NCBI GenBank assembly: GCA_041398705.1
Contig: JAWKUI010000001.1
Coordinates: 620,001-684,000 of the forward strand
Length of the DNA stretch: 64,000 bases
Direction: 5' to 3'
Source of the DNA: NORP259 sp041398705
Lineage (GTDB): Bacteria > Planctomycetota > UBA1135 > GCA-002686595
Shown: piece by piece, positions 1 through 9,900 of the stretch
How positions within the stretch are numbered: position 1 is the stretch's first letter
Layout of the letters: the number at the start of each line of letters is the position of its first letter
Notes under the pieces: generated by a model
What the model was told of the DNA's origin: nothing
Database searches by the model: none
What the model saw: the letters and a program-made list of their open reading frames with translations, nothing else
Translations under genes and position numbers: made by a program

Positions 1-25
1 ACTGCCGCGTGGGGGAGGACCCGGA

Positions 26-1276
26 TCAGGCGGGGTCCTCGAACGCCATGACGACCTGGTTGCCGGGCAGCGGATAGGTCACTTCGACGCGGTAGGCGCG
101 GAAGTGGTCCGCATTCCAGCCCAGGGCGTGGAACACGTGCTCGCGCAGTTGCGCGTAGGCGGGGAACTCGAGCAGGCGCAGGCGCCGGTGGTCGGTTCCC
201 AGGCTCATGAGAGCCTCCGGCAGCTCCTTGCGGTCCAGGCGGCGGGTCGGGTCGCCGGCCCGGGCGGCGCCGCGGATCATCGTGTCGTAGGCGATGGCGC
301 GCGGGGTGCAACCGGGGAAGACGTCGCGATGCACAAGCAGGTCGAAAACCAGCTTGCGGGTCGACGCTTCGGGGATCACGAAGAAGTGCGGCGGACGCTC
401 GGGTCCGGGCTTGCGGCCCTCGAGCTCGTTTTCGTTGAGCTCGCCGATCACGAAGTCGACCTTGGACGCGGGGCCGAAACCCGTGGGGGCCAAGGTGTAT
501 TGGATCACGCCGTTCCCGAGGTCGTCGGCATGGGTGGGGGCGGGCGGCGCGTTGCAGAACTCGTCGAGGCGCACATCGTTGAGTCCCTCCATCGCCGGCT
601 GGCGGCGAATGGTCTTCGGGATACGCACCGATTCCTTGCCCTGCGGCTCGAGGCGTTGGGTGCCGAGATGAACGATGGCGTCGGGGCGGATGCGGTCGAT
701 GCCCAGCAGGCACTTGATCGCCACGATGTCGATGCCCTTGCCCTTGGCGCTGGGATGCAGCGCCATGGACGTGATCTCAGTGTCGCTCGAAACCCCGTTG
801 AGTTCGGCAAACGCCTTGAAGATCGATTGGCGTCGCTGCGCCTCGAATTCCCGGCGTTCCTCGGGCAGCCAGGCGGTCAGCATCGCTTTGAGCGAGCTGC
901 GATCCCCGGCCACGTCGCGGATCAGTTTGTCGAATTCTGAGACAGACGCGGTGGTGCGGTCGCAGAGTTCGGCCGATGCTCCGGCCTGCCGGGCGGCATC
1001 TACGATGCGCTGCAGCGGGTTCGGCCCGGGCAGCAGTTGAATCGTGGCCACGGGGTCGGGCTGGGCGATCGCTTTGAGAAATCGACTAGCCGTCACGGTG
1101 GTGATCCCGAGGGTCTTCGCAAGGATCTGGGGTCCTGCAATACGCCGCGGGAGTTGCGAGATCAGCTCGTTGAATTGTGTTTCCAGGTCCATTCCAAGGG
1201 TTTCCACGCGCTTGCGGAGGCCAGCTCCGGCGGTAGGGTGGACCTTGGTGGCAGTCTGTTCGGTGGGGCTGGGCAT
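26..1276 (-). CDS. Conserved hypothetical protein with N-terminal helix-turn-helix-like segment
   Basis: I do not recognise the family. The 416-residue product has no signal peptide or membrane segment, so it is probably cytoplasmic. Residues 51-70 (ILAKTLGITTVTASRFLKAI) read like a helix-turn-helix in which a sequence-reading helix follows a short turn, so a DNA-binding or regulatory role is possible. The remainder is mixed charged sequence with no motif I can name. The start at 1276 is supported by a TAGTCT hexamer placed exactly six bases upstream of the ATG, the spacing expected of a leaderless transcript. It is divergent from the secreted-protein gene at 1561. The ORF is long, uninterrupted and shows normal codon bias, so it is a real gene. 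Confidence 0.8.
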   Translation of the reverse strand: MPSPTEQTATKVHPTAGAGLRKRVETLGMDLETQFNELISQLPRRIAGPQILAKTLGITTVTASRFLKAIAQPDPVATIQLLPGPNPLQRIVDAARQAGASAELCDRTTASVSEFDKLIRDVAGDRSSLKAMLTAWLPEERREFEAQRRQSIFKAFAELNGVSSDTEITSMALHPSAKGKGIDIVAIKCLLGIDRIRPDAIVHLGTQRLEPQGKESVRIPKTIRRQPAMEGLNDVRLDEFCNAPPAPTHADDLGNGVIQYTLAPTGFGPASKVDFVIGELNENELEGRKPGPERPPHFFVIPEASTRKLVFDLLVHRDVFPGCTPRAIAYDTMIRGAARAGDPTRRLDRKELPEALMSLGTDHRRLRLLEFPAYAQLREHVFHALGWNADHFRAYRVEVTYPLPGNQVVMAFEDPA

Positions 1277-1282
1277 GGCTGG

Positions 1283-1288
1283 AGACTA
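1283..1288 (-). promoter_or_regulatory. Putative -10 element of a leaderless promoter (TAGTCT)
   Basis: On the minus strand TAGTCT is followed by six bases (CCAGCC) and then the ATG at 1276. This TAnnnT-N6-ATG arrangement recurs before many genes here and would put the transcription start at the start codon. No clear -35 box is visible. Confidence 0.5.
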
Positions 1289-1560
1289 TCAATTCCTTCA
1301 GATACTCCCCACTCTAGGCTGTCCTGCGCTTTCCGGGGGGATTTTCTTTCCAGGAAAATTTTCGGGAGAAATCCTCGGAAGGAGCCCCCGCTTTTTCCGG
1401 AAGCGGATATACCAAGTTCTGTGACCGACGCCGGCCGGGTTGCGGCCTGGGCCCCAAGTGGGACCAGCAACCCGAGTGACGGCGCAGTCAAACAACGGAG
1501 GCTGACCGTCGCCAGTGGCGAACGCGAGGCCTTGGCAAAACGGCACTCTCCACTCCTACC

Positions 1561-3348
1561 ATGAAAGTTCAGAAGACTCTCCGCCTGGCCCTGGGGGCCG
1601 GACTGTTCACGTCCTTGCTGCAGCTTGCGCCTGCGCAGGTGACGGCTAGCTACACCCTGCTGCTCTCCGAAGGCGATGCCATGCCCGGCTTCCCCGGCGA
1701 GCTCATCACCCGCATCGACGATGTGGATGTCAACGGCAACGGCGACTGGCTTGCCGAAGTCGCCACCGATGGCGCCACTGCACAAAACACCTACGTGGTG
1801 CACAACGGAAACACGATTTGGGTTGAAAGCGGCAACCTCGGTTTCACCGCGCCCGTCGGCGGCATCGCTGGCGGCTTCATGGACACGATGCAGATCAACG
1901 ACAACGGGGATATCCTGCTGGTCTTCCCGTTGACCCACCCTGTGAACGGCTCCATCACGGTGATGACCGTCAACGGGGTGACCGTGATTGACGCCAAGAC
2001 CACCGTTTGCGGAGCTGCGAACGTGCCCGCGGGAACGATCTACGACTCGATCAGCGAAGCGTGGATGAACAACAACAACCAACTTCTGGTTGCCTGCCGT
2101 TTGCTGGTGCCTGGCGCGACTTCTTCGGTCGATGCCCTCGTGCGCATGGACATCAACGGTACCGGTGGCATCGTTTCCGAGACCAAGATCGCGATGGTCG
2201 GCGAAACCCTGCCGGGCCCGAACCACGTGACCCCGATCCAGGGCTTCTCCTTCTCGAAGGCCCGTCAAGCGATTAACGACAACGGCGACTTCATCTGGTA
2301 CGTCGATGACGATCACACGGTCGCGCCGGGCAGTACCCTGACCGACTCGAACATGTACATCAACAACACGCTGCTGTACAACGAAGCCGACCCGTTTCCG
2401 CTGGATCCGGTCAATGCGTTCGAGCACTTCAGCACCTGCGAAGTGGACCTGAACGACGCCGGCGACTTCGTCTTCTCGGGCTTCGATAGCGGCGACAACG
2501 CCGAAGACTCCTGGATTTTCAAGAGCATCGGCGGCACGCCCACCATGATCGCCCACGAGAGCGAAGCGTGCCCGGCTGCCATGGGACCGTACCTGACCGC
2601 TGGCTTCGGCTTCGGTGGACTCGTGCCGATGAGCGATTCGGGCGATGTGCTCTGGTACATCGACACTGACAGCACCGACACCACCACCGACCAGGGCGTG
2701 TTCTACAACGACACTCTGGTGTGCCGCGAAAACACCACCGTGCTCAGCGGCCAGACGGTCACTTCGGTACCGGACGGTGACACCGAGATCGCCATGAGCG
2801 ACGACGGCAAGATCGCTGTTTTCGAAGTGGTTCTCGGCACCACCATCGATGCCCTCTACCGCGTTGACTTCCTCCCGCCCGCTGGCGTCACCTTCTGTGA
2901 CCCGGCCGACGTGAACTCGACCGGTGCTCCGGCCGTTCTGTCCGCCAGCTTCGGCACCGGCGTGGGCAGCGACCTGCACCTGGAAGGCACCGGCGGTCCC
3001 ACCGGTGAATTCGGCTACATCCTGGTCGGCGCCGGTAGCGTCGATCCGGGCGTGCTGCTGCCCCAGGGCGGCCACCTCTGCCTCGACACCGCCCTGCCGA
3101 TCGGCCGCTACAACCTGGCGGGCACCGGTGGCTCGGTCGGTCAATTCGATGCGAGCGGCGTGCTGCAGAACCTGGTGGGTACCTCCACCGTCGGTTCCGG
3201 CTTCGACGTGCCGAGCAACCTGCCCACCACGGGCAGCCCGGCGATCATGTCCGGCGAGACCTGGTACTTCCAACTGTGGTACCGCGACACGCCCGCTGGC
3301 GTGGGCATGGCCAACCTGAGCAACGGCCTCGCCGTCACGTTCCCCTGA
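1561..3348 (+). CDS. Secreted protein of unknown function with recurrent C-terminal module
   Basis: The 595-residue product starts with a signal peptide (positive MKVQKTLR, then a hydrophobic stretch ending near APAQ at about residue 26) and is therefore exported. Residues 30-440 contain repeated units built around phrases such as NDNGDFIWYV, SDSGDVLWYI and NDAGDFVFSG, a beta-propeller-like repeat in which Asn-Asp-x-Gly-Asp recurs roughly every 50-60 residues. Residues 444-595, beginning TFCDP and ending with a Trp-rich YFQLWYRD segment and SNGLAVTFP, form a module shared with the proteins at 3709, 57813 and 59343. A strong terminator follows. Function is unknown; surface display, adhesion or polymer binding are possibilities only. 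The start chosen is the only ATG that gives a clean signal peptide. Confidence 0.85.
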   Translation: MKVQKTLRLALGAGLFTSLLQLAPAQVTASYTLLLSEGDAMPGFPGELITRIDDVDVNGNGDWLAEVATDGATAQNTYVVHNGNTIWVESGNLGFTAPVGGIAGGFMDTMQINDNGDILLVFPLTHPVNGSITVMTVNGVTVIDAKTTVCGAANVPAGTIYDSISEAWMNNNNQLLVACRLLVPGATSSVDALVRMDINGTGGIVSETKIAMVGETLPGPNHVTPIQGFSFSKARQAINDNGDFIWYVDDDHTVAPGSTLTDSNMYINNTLLYNEADPFPLDPVNAFEHFSTCEVDLNDAGDFVFSGFDSGDNAEDSWIFKSIGGTPTMIAHESEACPAAMGPYLTAGFGFGGLVPMSDSGDVLWYIDTDSTDTTTDQGVFYNDTLVCRENTTVLSGQTVTSVPDGDTEIAMSDDGKIAVFEVVLGTTIDALYRVDFLPPAGVTFCDPADVNSTGAPAVLSASFGTGVGSDLHLEGTGGPTGEFGYILVGAGSVDPGVLLPQGGHLCLDTALPIGRYNLAGTGGSVGQFDASGVLQNLVGTSTVGSGFDVPSNLPTTGSPAIMSGETWYFQLWYRDTPAGVGMANLSNGLAVTFP

Positions 3349-3708
3349 GGATTCAACACGGATGGGGGCTTTAGGAGCGCCTCCGTCCTGATGTGAGCTT
3401 CCTGGACCCTGCGGGGCCCCATCATCCGGTGGGGCCCCGCTTTTGTATCTGTTGTGTATGGGGTGGCCCCTGTGGCAGCGGATATGCAACCCGGGGGAAC
3501 CAATCGGATAGTCGCCCCATCCAAGATCTGGATTGCCTGCACGCTCTTGGAGCCCCAATTCGGTGCTCAGGAGCGTGCTTGCATGCTCTCGGATCCCAAC
3601 CCGGGCCGAACGCACAGGCTTCCCCAGCCTGATGACTGTGGCCATGGCACCATAGATCCGGGATCCCTGATCCCCCCGAGGATCCCCTCAATCTCTCCCT
3701 CATCAAAA
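3349..3708. other. Intergenic region of 360 bases
   Basis: No gene is supported here. It holds the terminator of the upstream secreted-protein gene (3411-3444) and the upstream region of the metalloprotease gene, which includes several GGATCC-like repeats at about 3656-3686. Extending the downstream reading frame back to 3454 gives sequence without a signal peptide, so I treat it as untranslated. Confidence 0.6.
3411..3444 (+). terminator. Rho-independent terminator
   Basis: GCGGGGCCCCA pairs perfectly with TGGGGCCCCGC over 11 base pairs around an eight-base loop and is followed by TTTT. It lies about 60 bases after the stop codon at 3348. Confidence 0.85.
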
Positions 3709-6700
3709 ATGACCCATCCCATCCGAAACCTCGCCTGGCTGTCCGCCTCCGCGCTGGCGTGCTCGGGCCTGCTGGCCCACGCCCAGGTCCCCGCTCGCGG
3801 GCCTCAGGCCGACCAGATGTCCTCCCTGCTGACCGACTGGCAAGAGCAGTTCGGCAACCAGTGGCACATCCGCAACAACCGCCACACCGGCACCCTCGAG
3901 ATGCTGTACGGCGGTCGGGCTGCGGGCCCCTTCGTTCCGAACATCAACCGCGATGCGGATTGGCTGCGTCTGGCCCGCTACTGGGTGAACCAGACCATGG
4001 GCATGCACGGCGTGCGCACGGCGGACCTGGTGGACGGCCGCGTGATGTTCCTGCCCCTCGGCCAGAGCAACACCACCGACAAGATGACGGTGTCGTTGAT
4101 GCAGGTCATCGACGGCATCCCGGTGGAAGACGGCCGCGTCAACGCGCTGTTCAACCTGCAGGGCGAGCTGCTTTCGCTGCACGTCACCGCCGCCCCGGAG
4201 TTCACCAGCCGCACCACTCAGGTGGGTCTGGGAGCCGAAGAAGCGGCCAACCTGGCCATTGCGGCTTTCTCGCGCGACGAAAAAGCTGCGGTGACCGACG
4301 TGCATGAAGCCGAACTCGGCTTCTCGTGGGTGGACGACCAGGAAGTGCGGCGTTGGACCCTCGCCTGGCGCGTGGATGTGCAGAGCGCCGAAGATGGTAT
4401 GGACCCGGTCGGTTTCGAGTACCACATCGACGCCCGGACCGGCGCGGTGCTCAAGCGTGAGGCCAGCATCCACTTCTTCGACGTGGGTGGCACGATCTAC
4501 ACCATGGCCTCGGGCAACAACCAGGCCGACCACGCGGGCAACCCGCCGCAGCAGATCCCGGCGCCCTACATCCGGATCACCAGCACTGCGGGCACGATCT
4601 TCACGGACGCCAACGGCAACTTCAACTATCCGGGCGTGAACGGTTCGCTGAACCTGAACCTCGAGTACCTGGGTACGTACACCAACGCCAACAACGACCA
4701 GGGCGCGGACTACACCGTGACCTTCTCGGGCGTTTCGGGCACCGGCAACAACCTGGTGATGAACTCGGCCCCGACCGAATTCGTGACGGCGCAATCCAAC
4801 GCCTACACGGCGGTGGCGCACCTGCGGGATTGGATCAAGAGCCGTATCCCCACCGATACCACCCCGGATTTCCAGGGCCCGGCCAACTGCAACCTGAACT
4901 CGACCTGCAACGCCTACTACGACGGCGTCTCCACCAACTACTACGCCAAGGGTGGATCCTGCAACAACACCGCTTTCGAGGCGGTGGTTGCGCACGAGGT
5001 GGGTCACTGGTTGAACAGCCGTTACGGCACCGGCAACGGTTCCGACGGGATGGGTGAGGGCAACGCCGACGTGTTCGCCCTGTACCTGACCGACGACCCG
5101 GTCATGGGCCGCTTCTTCTTCACCAGCGGCGGCGCGGTGCGCACGGGCAACAACACCCGTCAGTACTGCGGCGACGGCAACCCCGGTTGCTATGGCGAAG
5201 TGCACGCGGACGGCGAGCCCTGGATGGGGGCTGCGTGGAACATCCGCGAGTACCTGAACACCTCCCTGGGCAACGCGGCCGGTGACTTGGCTTCGGACCT
5301 GCTCTTCCTGACCTGGATGAACGCCTACAACCAGACGGCCATCGACTCGATCATCGAGATCCAATGGCTGACCCTGGATGACAACGACGGCAACATCAAC
5401 AACGGTACCCCGAACTACCAGTCGATCAACAGTGGTTTCGAAGACCAAGGGTTCCCGGGTTACGACCTGCCCTTCGTGCTCTTCTCCAACCTGGTCGAAG
5501 TCGACGACACCCGTGACGAAGTCGGCCCGTACGAGCCGGCGATCGACATGGTGGCCAACTTCAACGGCCCGATTACGGCAGCGAACCTGCACTACAAGAT
5601 CGGCGCCCAGGCTTGGGTGACCGCGCCGATGACGATGGGCGCCGGCAACGCCTGGACCGGCTCCATCCCCGGCGCCATTTCGCCGATCACGGTGCAGTAC
5701 TACTTCGAAGGCGTGGACGGTCTGGGCAACCCGAACGAGTTCCCCGCCGGTGGCGCCAGCGAAGCTCTGAGCTTCCGCATCGGTACCGTGGACACCTTCC
5801 TGCTGGCGGACTTCGAGGGTGCCTCGAACGCCGGTTGGACGGGTGGTGTGGCCGGTGATACGGCTACCACGGGCATCTGGGAGCGCGGCGATCCGAACGG
5901 TACCGCCGCCCAGCCGGAGAACGACCACACCGCGACCGGAACCCAGTGCTGGTTCACGGGCCAAGGTGCGGTCGGTGGTGCGCTCGGTGCCAACGACGTG
6001 GACGGCGGGGCGACCACCCTGCTCAGCCCGGTCTTCAACGCCAGCAACGGCGGTTCCATCAGCTACTGGCGTTGGTACTCCAACAGTGCCGGTTCCGCGC
6101 CCAACGCGGACATCTTCACGGTGGAACTGTCCGGTGACGGCGGTTCGACCTGGCACCTCGTCGAGAACGTCGGCCCGACCGGCGGTCTGACCAACGGTGG
6201 CTGGTTCCAGAAGAACTTCCAGATCTCGAGCGTGACCACCCCGACCGCCAACATGCGCCTGCGCTTCATCGCGTCGGACCTGGGCAGCGGCTCGATCGTC
6301 GAAGCGGCGATCGATGATGTGGAAGGCGTGCTCTTCACCGCCAGCGATGCCAACCTGGGCACCCGCTACTGCAGCCCGGCCAACCCCAACTCCAGCTTCT
6401 TCCCGGCGACGATCTCTGCCGTCGGTAGCAACCACGTTGCGGACAACGACGTGGAACTGATCGCGGTTGGCCTGCCGAGCAACGAGTTCGGCTTCTTCCT
6501 GAACGGCACCAACCAGAACGTGATCACCAACCCGGGCGGTAGCGCCGGCAACCTGTGCGTGGGCGGGACCATCGGCCGCTACAACCGGTTGGGTGAGATC
6601 TTCAACAGTGGCGCTGCCGGTCAAGGCTCCCTGCAGTTGGACCTGAACGACACCCCGACCACCGGAGCTCCGATCGCGGTCACCGCCGGTATGACCCTGA

Positions 6701-6777
6701 ACTTCCAGTGCTGGTACCGCGACTCCGCGATCACCAGCTCGAACTTCAGCGACGCGGTCAGCGTGACGTTCCAGTGA
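3709..6777 (+). CDS. Secreted FTP/M4-M36-like zinc metalloprotease with recurrent C-terminal module
   Basis: The start at 3709 gives a 1022-residue preproprotein with a signal peptide (MTHPIRNLAWLSASALACSG... ending near AHAQ). Residues about 40-250 resemble an FTP/PepSY propeptide. The catalytic centre is visible: HEVGH at residues 429-433 with a downstream GEGNADV (E450, D454), the HExxH...E layout of thermolysin/fungalysin-type proteases. Residues about 700-880 (starting FLLADFEGASNAGW) look like the jelly-roll found in immune-inhibitor-A-type peptidases. Residues 885-1022 are a divergent copy of the Cys/Trp C-terminal module also found at 1561, 57813 and 59343. The predicted role is extracellular protein degradation; the substrate is unknown. 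The frame is open back to 3454, but that extension would bury the signal peptide. Confidence 0.9.
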   Translation: MTHPIRNLAWLSASALACSGLLAHAQVPARGPQADQMSSLLTDWQEQFGNQWHIRNNRHTGTLEMLYGGRAAGPFVPNINRDADWLRLARYWVNQTMGMHGVRTADLVDGRVMFLPLGQSNTTDKMTVSLMQVIDGIPVEDGRVNALFNLQGELLSLHVTAAPEFTSRTTQVGLGAEEAANLAIAAFSRDEKAAVTDVHEAELGFSWVDDQEVRRWTLAWRVDVQSAEDGMDPVGFEYHIDARTGAVLKREASIHFFDVGGTIYTMASGNNQADHAGNPPQQIPAPYIRITSTAGTIFTDANGNFNYPGVNGSLNLNLEYLGTYTNANNDQGADYTVTFSGVSGTGNNLVMNSAPTEFVTAQSNAYTAVAHLRDWIKSRIPTDTTPDFQGPANCNLNSTCNAYYDGVSTNYYAKGGSCNNTAFEAVVAHEVGHWLNSRYGTGNGSDGMGEGNADVFALYLTDDPVMGRFFFTSGGAVRTGNNTRQYCGDGNPGCYGEVHADGEPWMGAAWNIREYLNTSLGNAAGDLASDLLFLTWMNAYNQTAIDSIIEIQWLTLDDNDGNINNGTPNYQSINSGFEDQGFPGYDLPFVLFSNLVEVDDTRDEVGPYEPAIDMVANFNGPITAANLHYKIGAQAWVTAPMTMGAGNAWTGSIPGAISPITVQYYFEGVDGLGNPNEFPAGGASEALSFRIGTVDTFLLADFEGASNAGWTGGVAGDTATTGIWERGDPNGTAAQPENDHTATGTQCWFTGQGAVGGALGANDVDGGATTLLSPVFNASNGGSISYWRWYSNSAGSAPNADIFTVELSGDGGSTWHLVENVGPTGGLTNGGWFQKNFQISSVTTPTANMRLRFIASDLGSGSIVEAAIDDVEGVLFTASDANLGTRYCSPANPNSSFFPATISAVGSNHVADNDVELIAVGLPSNEFGFFLNGTNQNVITNPGGSAGNLCVGGTIGRYNRLGEIFNSGAAGQGSLQLDLNDTPTTGAPIAVTAGMTLNFQCWYRDSAITSSNFSDAVSVTFQ

Positions 6778-6822
6778 TGCTCGTAGCTTGATGGGTCCGA
6801 TCGGGGCCCGCCAAGCACATCC

Positions 6823-6859
6823 AAAAGGCCCGCGTCGTCCCCCTGGGGCGGCGCGGGCC
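6823..6859 (-). terminator. Rho-independent terminator of the alpha-2-macroglobulin-like gene
   Basis: GGCCCGCG pairs with CGCGGGCC across an imperfect inner stem. Read on the minus strand, the hairpin is followed by TTTT. It lies about 80 bases beyond the stop codon at 6939. Confidence 0.7.
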
Positions 6860-6876
6860 CTGCAATTGATAGAAGC

Positions 6877-6919
6877 AGGGCGCCCCCGGACCGCAATGCG
6901 GCCCGGGAGCGCCCTTGTT
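6877..6919 (+). terminator. Putative terminator hairpin of the metalloprotease gene
   Basis: AGGGCGCCCCCGG pairs with CCCGGGAGCGCCCT with one or two mismatches and is followed by the weak tract TTGTTG. It sits between two convergent genes and may act on either strand. Confidence 0.5.
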
Positions 6920-6938
6920 GGCGGTCCGCGAGGGGTGG

Positions 6939-9900
6939 TTACTTCACCGATTGCACCTGTACCCCGCGGCGGTCCTTGCGCATCTGCTCGTCGACCTGCT
7001 TGCTGCGCTCTTCGATGTTGATGGTGTTGCCGGAGTAGAAGTTCTCGAGGAGCAAGACGCTGTCGATGTTCTTGAACTTGTCCTGCTGGGCGGGAACGTC
7101 TTTCTCCGCGGCGGCGAGCTGCGTTCCCACGTGGAACGCGTAGTGGTCCCCATCTCGTGCGATGACCGTAGGCAGCCCGGAGATCGGACCGAGCGTGACC
7201 AAGCCACGGGGTCGGTTTCGGCGCTCTCCATGCGTGCATTGCCCGATCCGAGCACCCGCACATCGACACCACGCCGGTAGGCACCGCTGGCGCGATCGGT
7301 GATCTGGACCCGCATGGAGTTTCCGTCGAACACGTGCACTTCCATCCGGAGCTCGCTCACCAGCAGCAGGCAGGAGCTGTGTTGGCTGCCCGCCCGGGCC
7401 AGCACTAGGTAGGCACCGGCCTTGGGCAGGTTCAGCTTCAAGGAGTCCTCCTCGCGGTGCAGGCGCGCGGTCTTAGGCAGGTCGCGCGTCTCCATGTGCT
7501 CCGGGGCGATGCCGGAAAGGTTGATCGAAGCCACCTCGCGAAGATCGCGGTCCCGCAGGTAGAGAGTCATCAGGTTGACCGGGTAGACCATCAATTCGAC
7601 CTTGTCGACGTTGCGGTACTCGTAGGCCAGGGTCGCGGGTTCGCCCGGTCGCGTTGAGACGACCTGATCGCGGAACTCGAGCTCTTGGGCTTCGAGGTCC
7701 CGGATGCTGCGTTTGGCATCGGGGAATTCGTCGGCCACCCTGTGATAGGCCTCCAGGGCTTCTGGCACCCGCTGCGCGGCGTGATGGATCTGCGCGATCA
7801 TCAAGAGCGCGAGGCTACGGTTCTTCGAGGGGGCGCTCGAGCCGTTCGCACCGGGGATCAAACGCTCCGCGACCGAGGCGAGGCGTTTCAGGGCCTCCCC
7901 GTCCTTGGCCAGGAACCAATCGCTGACGGCGCCAGCGTACTCGAAGTCGTCCTTCGTATTCTCCTTTTTGGCGATGGCGATCATCTCGTCGCAGAGCTGT
8001 TCCGCCTCGTCGTACATCTCCAGGTCCAGGTAGGCGCTGACCAGGTTCAGGCCAACAAACGGCACGCGCGGATCGGTCGGACGCAACGCAAGCAACGTGC
8101 GGAGCCGCAGCACCGCGCTGCCCAAGAGGTGCGGCCGGGACCAGCCTCGCCTCTTCGCAAGCTCGGGATCCTGAGCCAGCTTGGCCGCCTGGAGGAGGCG
8201 GTCGGTCAAGGAGACCGCCACTTCTTCGACGGCGGGAATGGCCGGGTAACCAGCCACGAAACGGTCCATCAGGCCCATGGATTCCTTCCACTTGCCAGCA
8301 GCGTCCAGGGCAGCCGCGAGTTTCAGATCCAGTCCAAAGGTTTCGTCCAGGGAGGCGCGGTAGATGAACATCGCCCGCTCGTGTTCCCCCAGGGCCGTGT
8401 ACGCATCGCCGATGCGCAGCACTTTGTCCAGGGGCACGAACAGCGTGTCGTCGCGTTCCTTGATGATCTCGAAGTAGGCGACGATCTCCTCGTTGCTGCC
8501 GTGTTCGATCGAGGCGAACAACAGCATGCGCGCCGCGTCCTTGAGCGCGGAGGGCGTCAAATCCCCGCGGAACTGCTGCATGAGTTGCAGCAGGGTTTCG
8601 CGGGCGGCGGCCAGGTCCTCCGCTCCGTATTGGGCCCTACCCAGGTGGTAGAGCTCGTCCGGAGTGGTGCGGTACTCGTCCGTCAGGGGCGCACCCGGCG
8701 CCAGCACGTCAAAGTGTGCGCCGGCGAGCACGGCCATGTTGTATGGACGGTAGGCATCGCGCACCACGGCCGGCGGGATCTGCCAAGAGCCGGGGTGCGT
8801 GGCGAGCAACGGCAATTGGAATACCGGCGACTGGGTCGGTTCGATGGCAAAGCGCAGGGTGCTGCCGTCTTGCAGGTAGTCTACGCTGCGGGCAGCATTC
8901 GCCAGGGGCTGCAGGCCGGCGGGCAGCCGCACCTCGAGTTCGAGATAGGGCGTCGTTTGACCATCCGTCCGCGAGGTCCGGAACCGCGCCACCGGAATCT
9001 CAAGCATCACGACTTCTCCAAGCCGCGCCTGCGTGCGCAGGTTGCGCCACCGATTCTCGGAACGCATGTTTGTATTCCCGAAGCCGGTCGGAATGGCCTG
9101 GCCACGGTAGCGCGGGGCGTCGGGCAGGATGCGGCGATCGACGATGCGGAAGGTCGAGCCATCTTGGGCCTTCGGCGCGGGCTCAGGGTTGCGCAGCCAC
9201 GCCTTCCAAGTGCCGTTCGACCGGCCGGTGACGTGAATCTGCGCGCGCACCTCGCCGTTTTGGATCGCCTTGCCGTCCAGCGGGATCCGCAAGCTGCGGC
9301 GCTCGACCTGGTTCGGCTCGAACCGGAATTCGCCGGCCCCTTCGACCGTCCAGGTCAGACCCAGGAAGCCGGTTTGCGAGGTAAAGCCATGCACGCGGCG
9401 CGCCAGCGCCCAGGTGGCAAGGCCCGTGACCTCCGGTTGGATCCACGGCTGCTTGCTTTCGAGCGCACCCGCAGTGGTGGTAGCGGCCGGCGAGTCCGGC
9501 AGCACCGATTGCAGCGCGATCGCCAACCAAGCCACGGTTTCATCCGGGTGGCTGTCCCGCGGCGCGATGGCCGGGTCCTGCCAAGCTTCATCGGCCATCT
9601 GCAAGACGAGCGCCATGCAAACCTCGGAGGCCAGGGGGCGGTGATCCGAGAGCAGGAAGGCGAGGGCGAGTTGCGCCTGGGCGGTGAAGTTCAGCTCCGC
9701 GCGGCTGCGCTGCAGGCGGTTGAGGGTCGCAAAGTCCTCGTGTCCAACGGCGGCCAGGGCCATCTGGATGGCGGCCTTGTCGTTGTCATCCAGACTCGCA
9801 TTCTGCCGGGCTTGGTTCTCCAGGGCCGACGTGCCCTTCTGCATGCAATCCATCCGCACCGGAAGGCCCACCTTTTGGGCGCGACCCAGGGCGAGCATGG

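Noticed and set aside
1162..3645. Minus-strand ORF of 827 codons opposite the first secreted protein
   Set aside because: It spans the terminator at 3411-3444 and both flanking genes; its translation is Gly/Val/His-rich with no domain.
3703..7284. Minus-strand ORF of 1193 codons opposite the metalloprotease gene
   Set aside because: It is antisense to a gene with a signal peptide, HExxH motif and conserved module; its translation is Arg/Gly/Val-rich and lacks domains, typical of GC-rich shadow frames.
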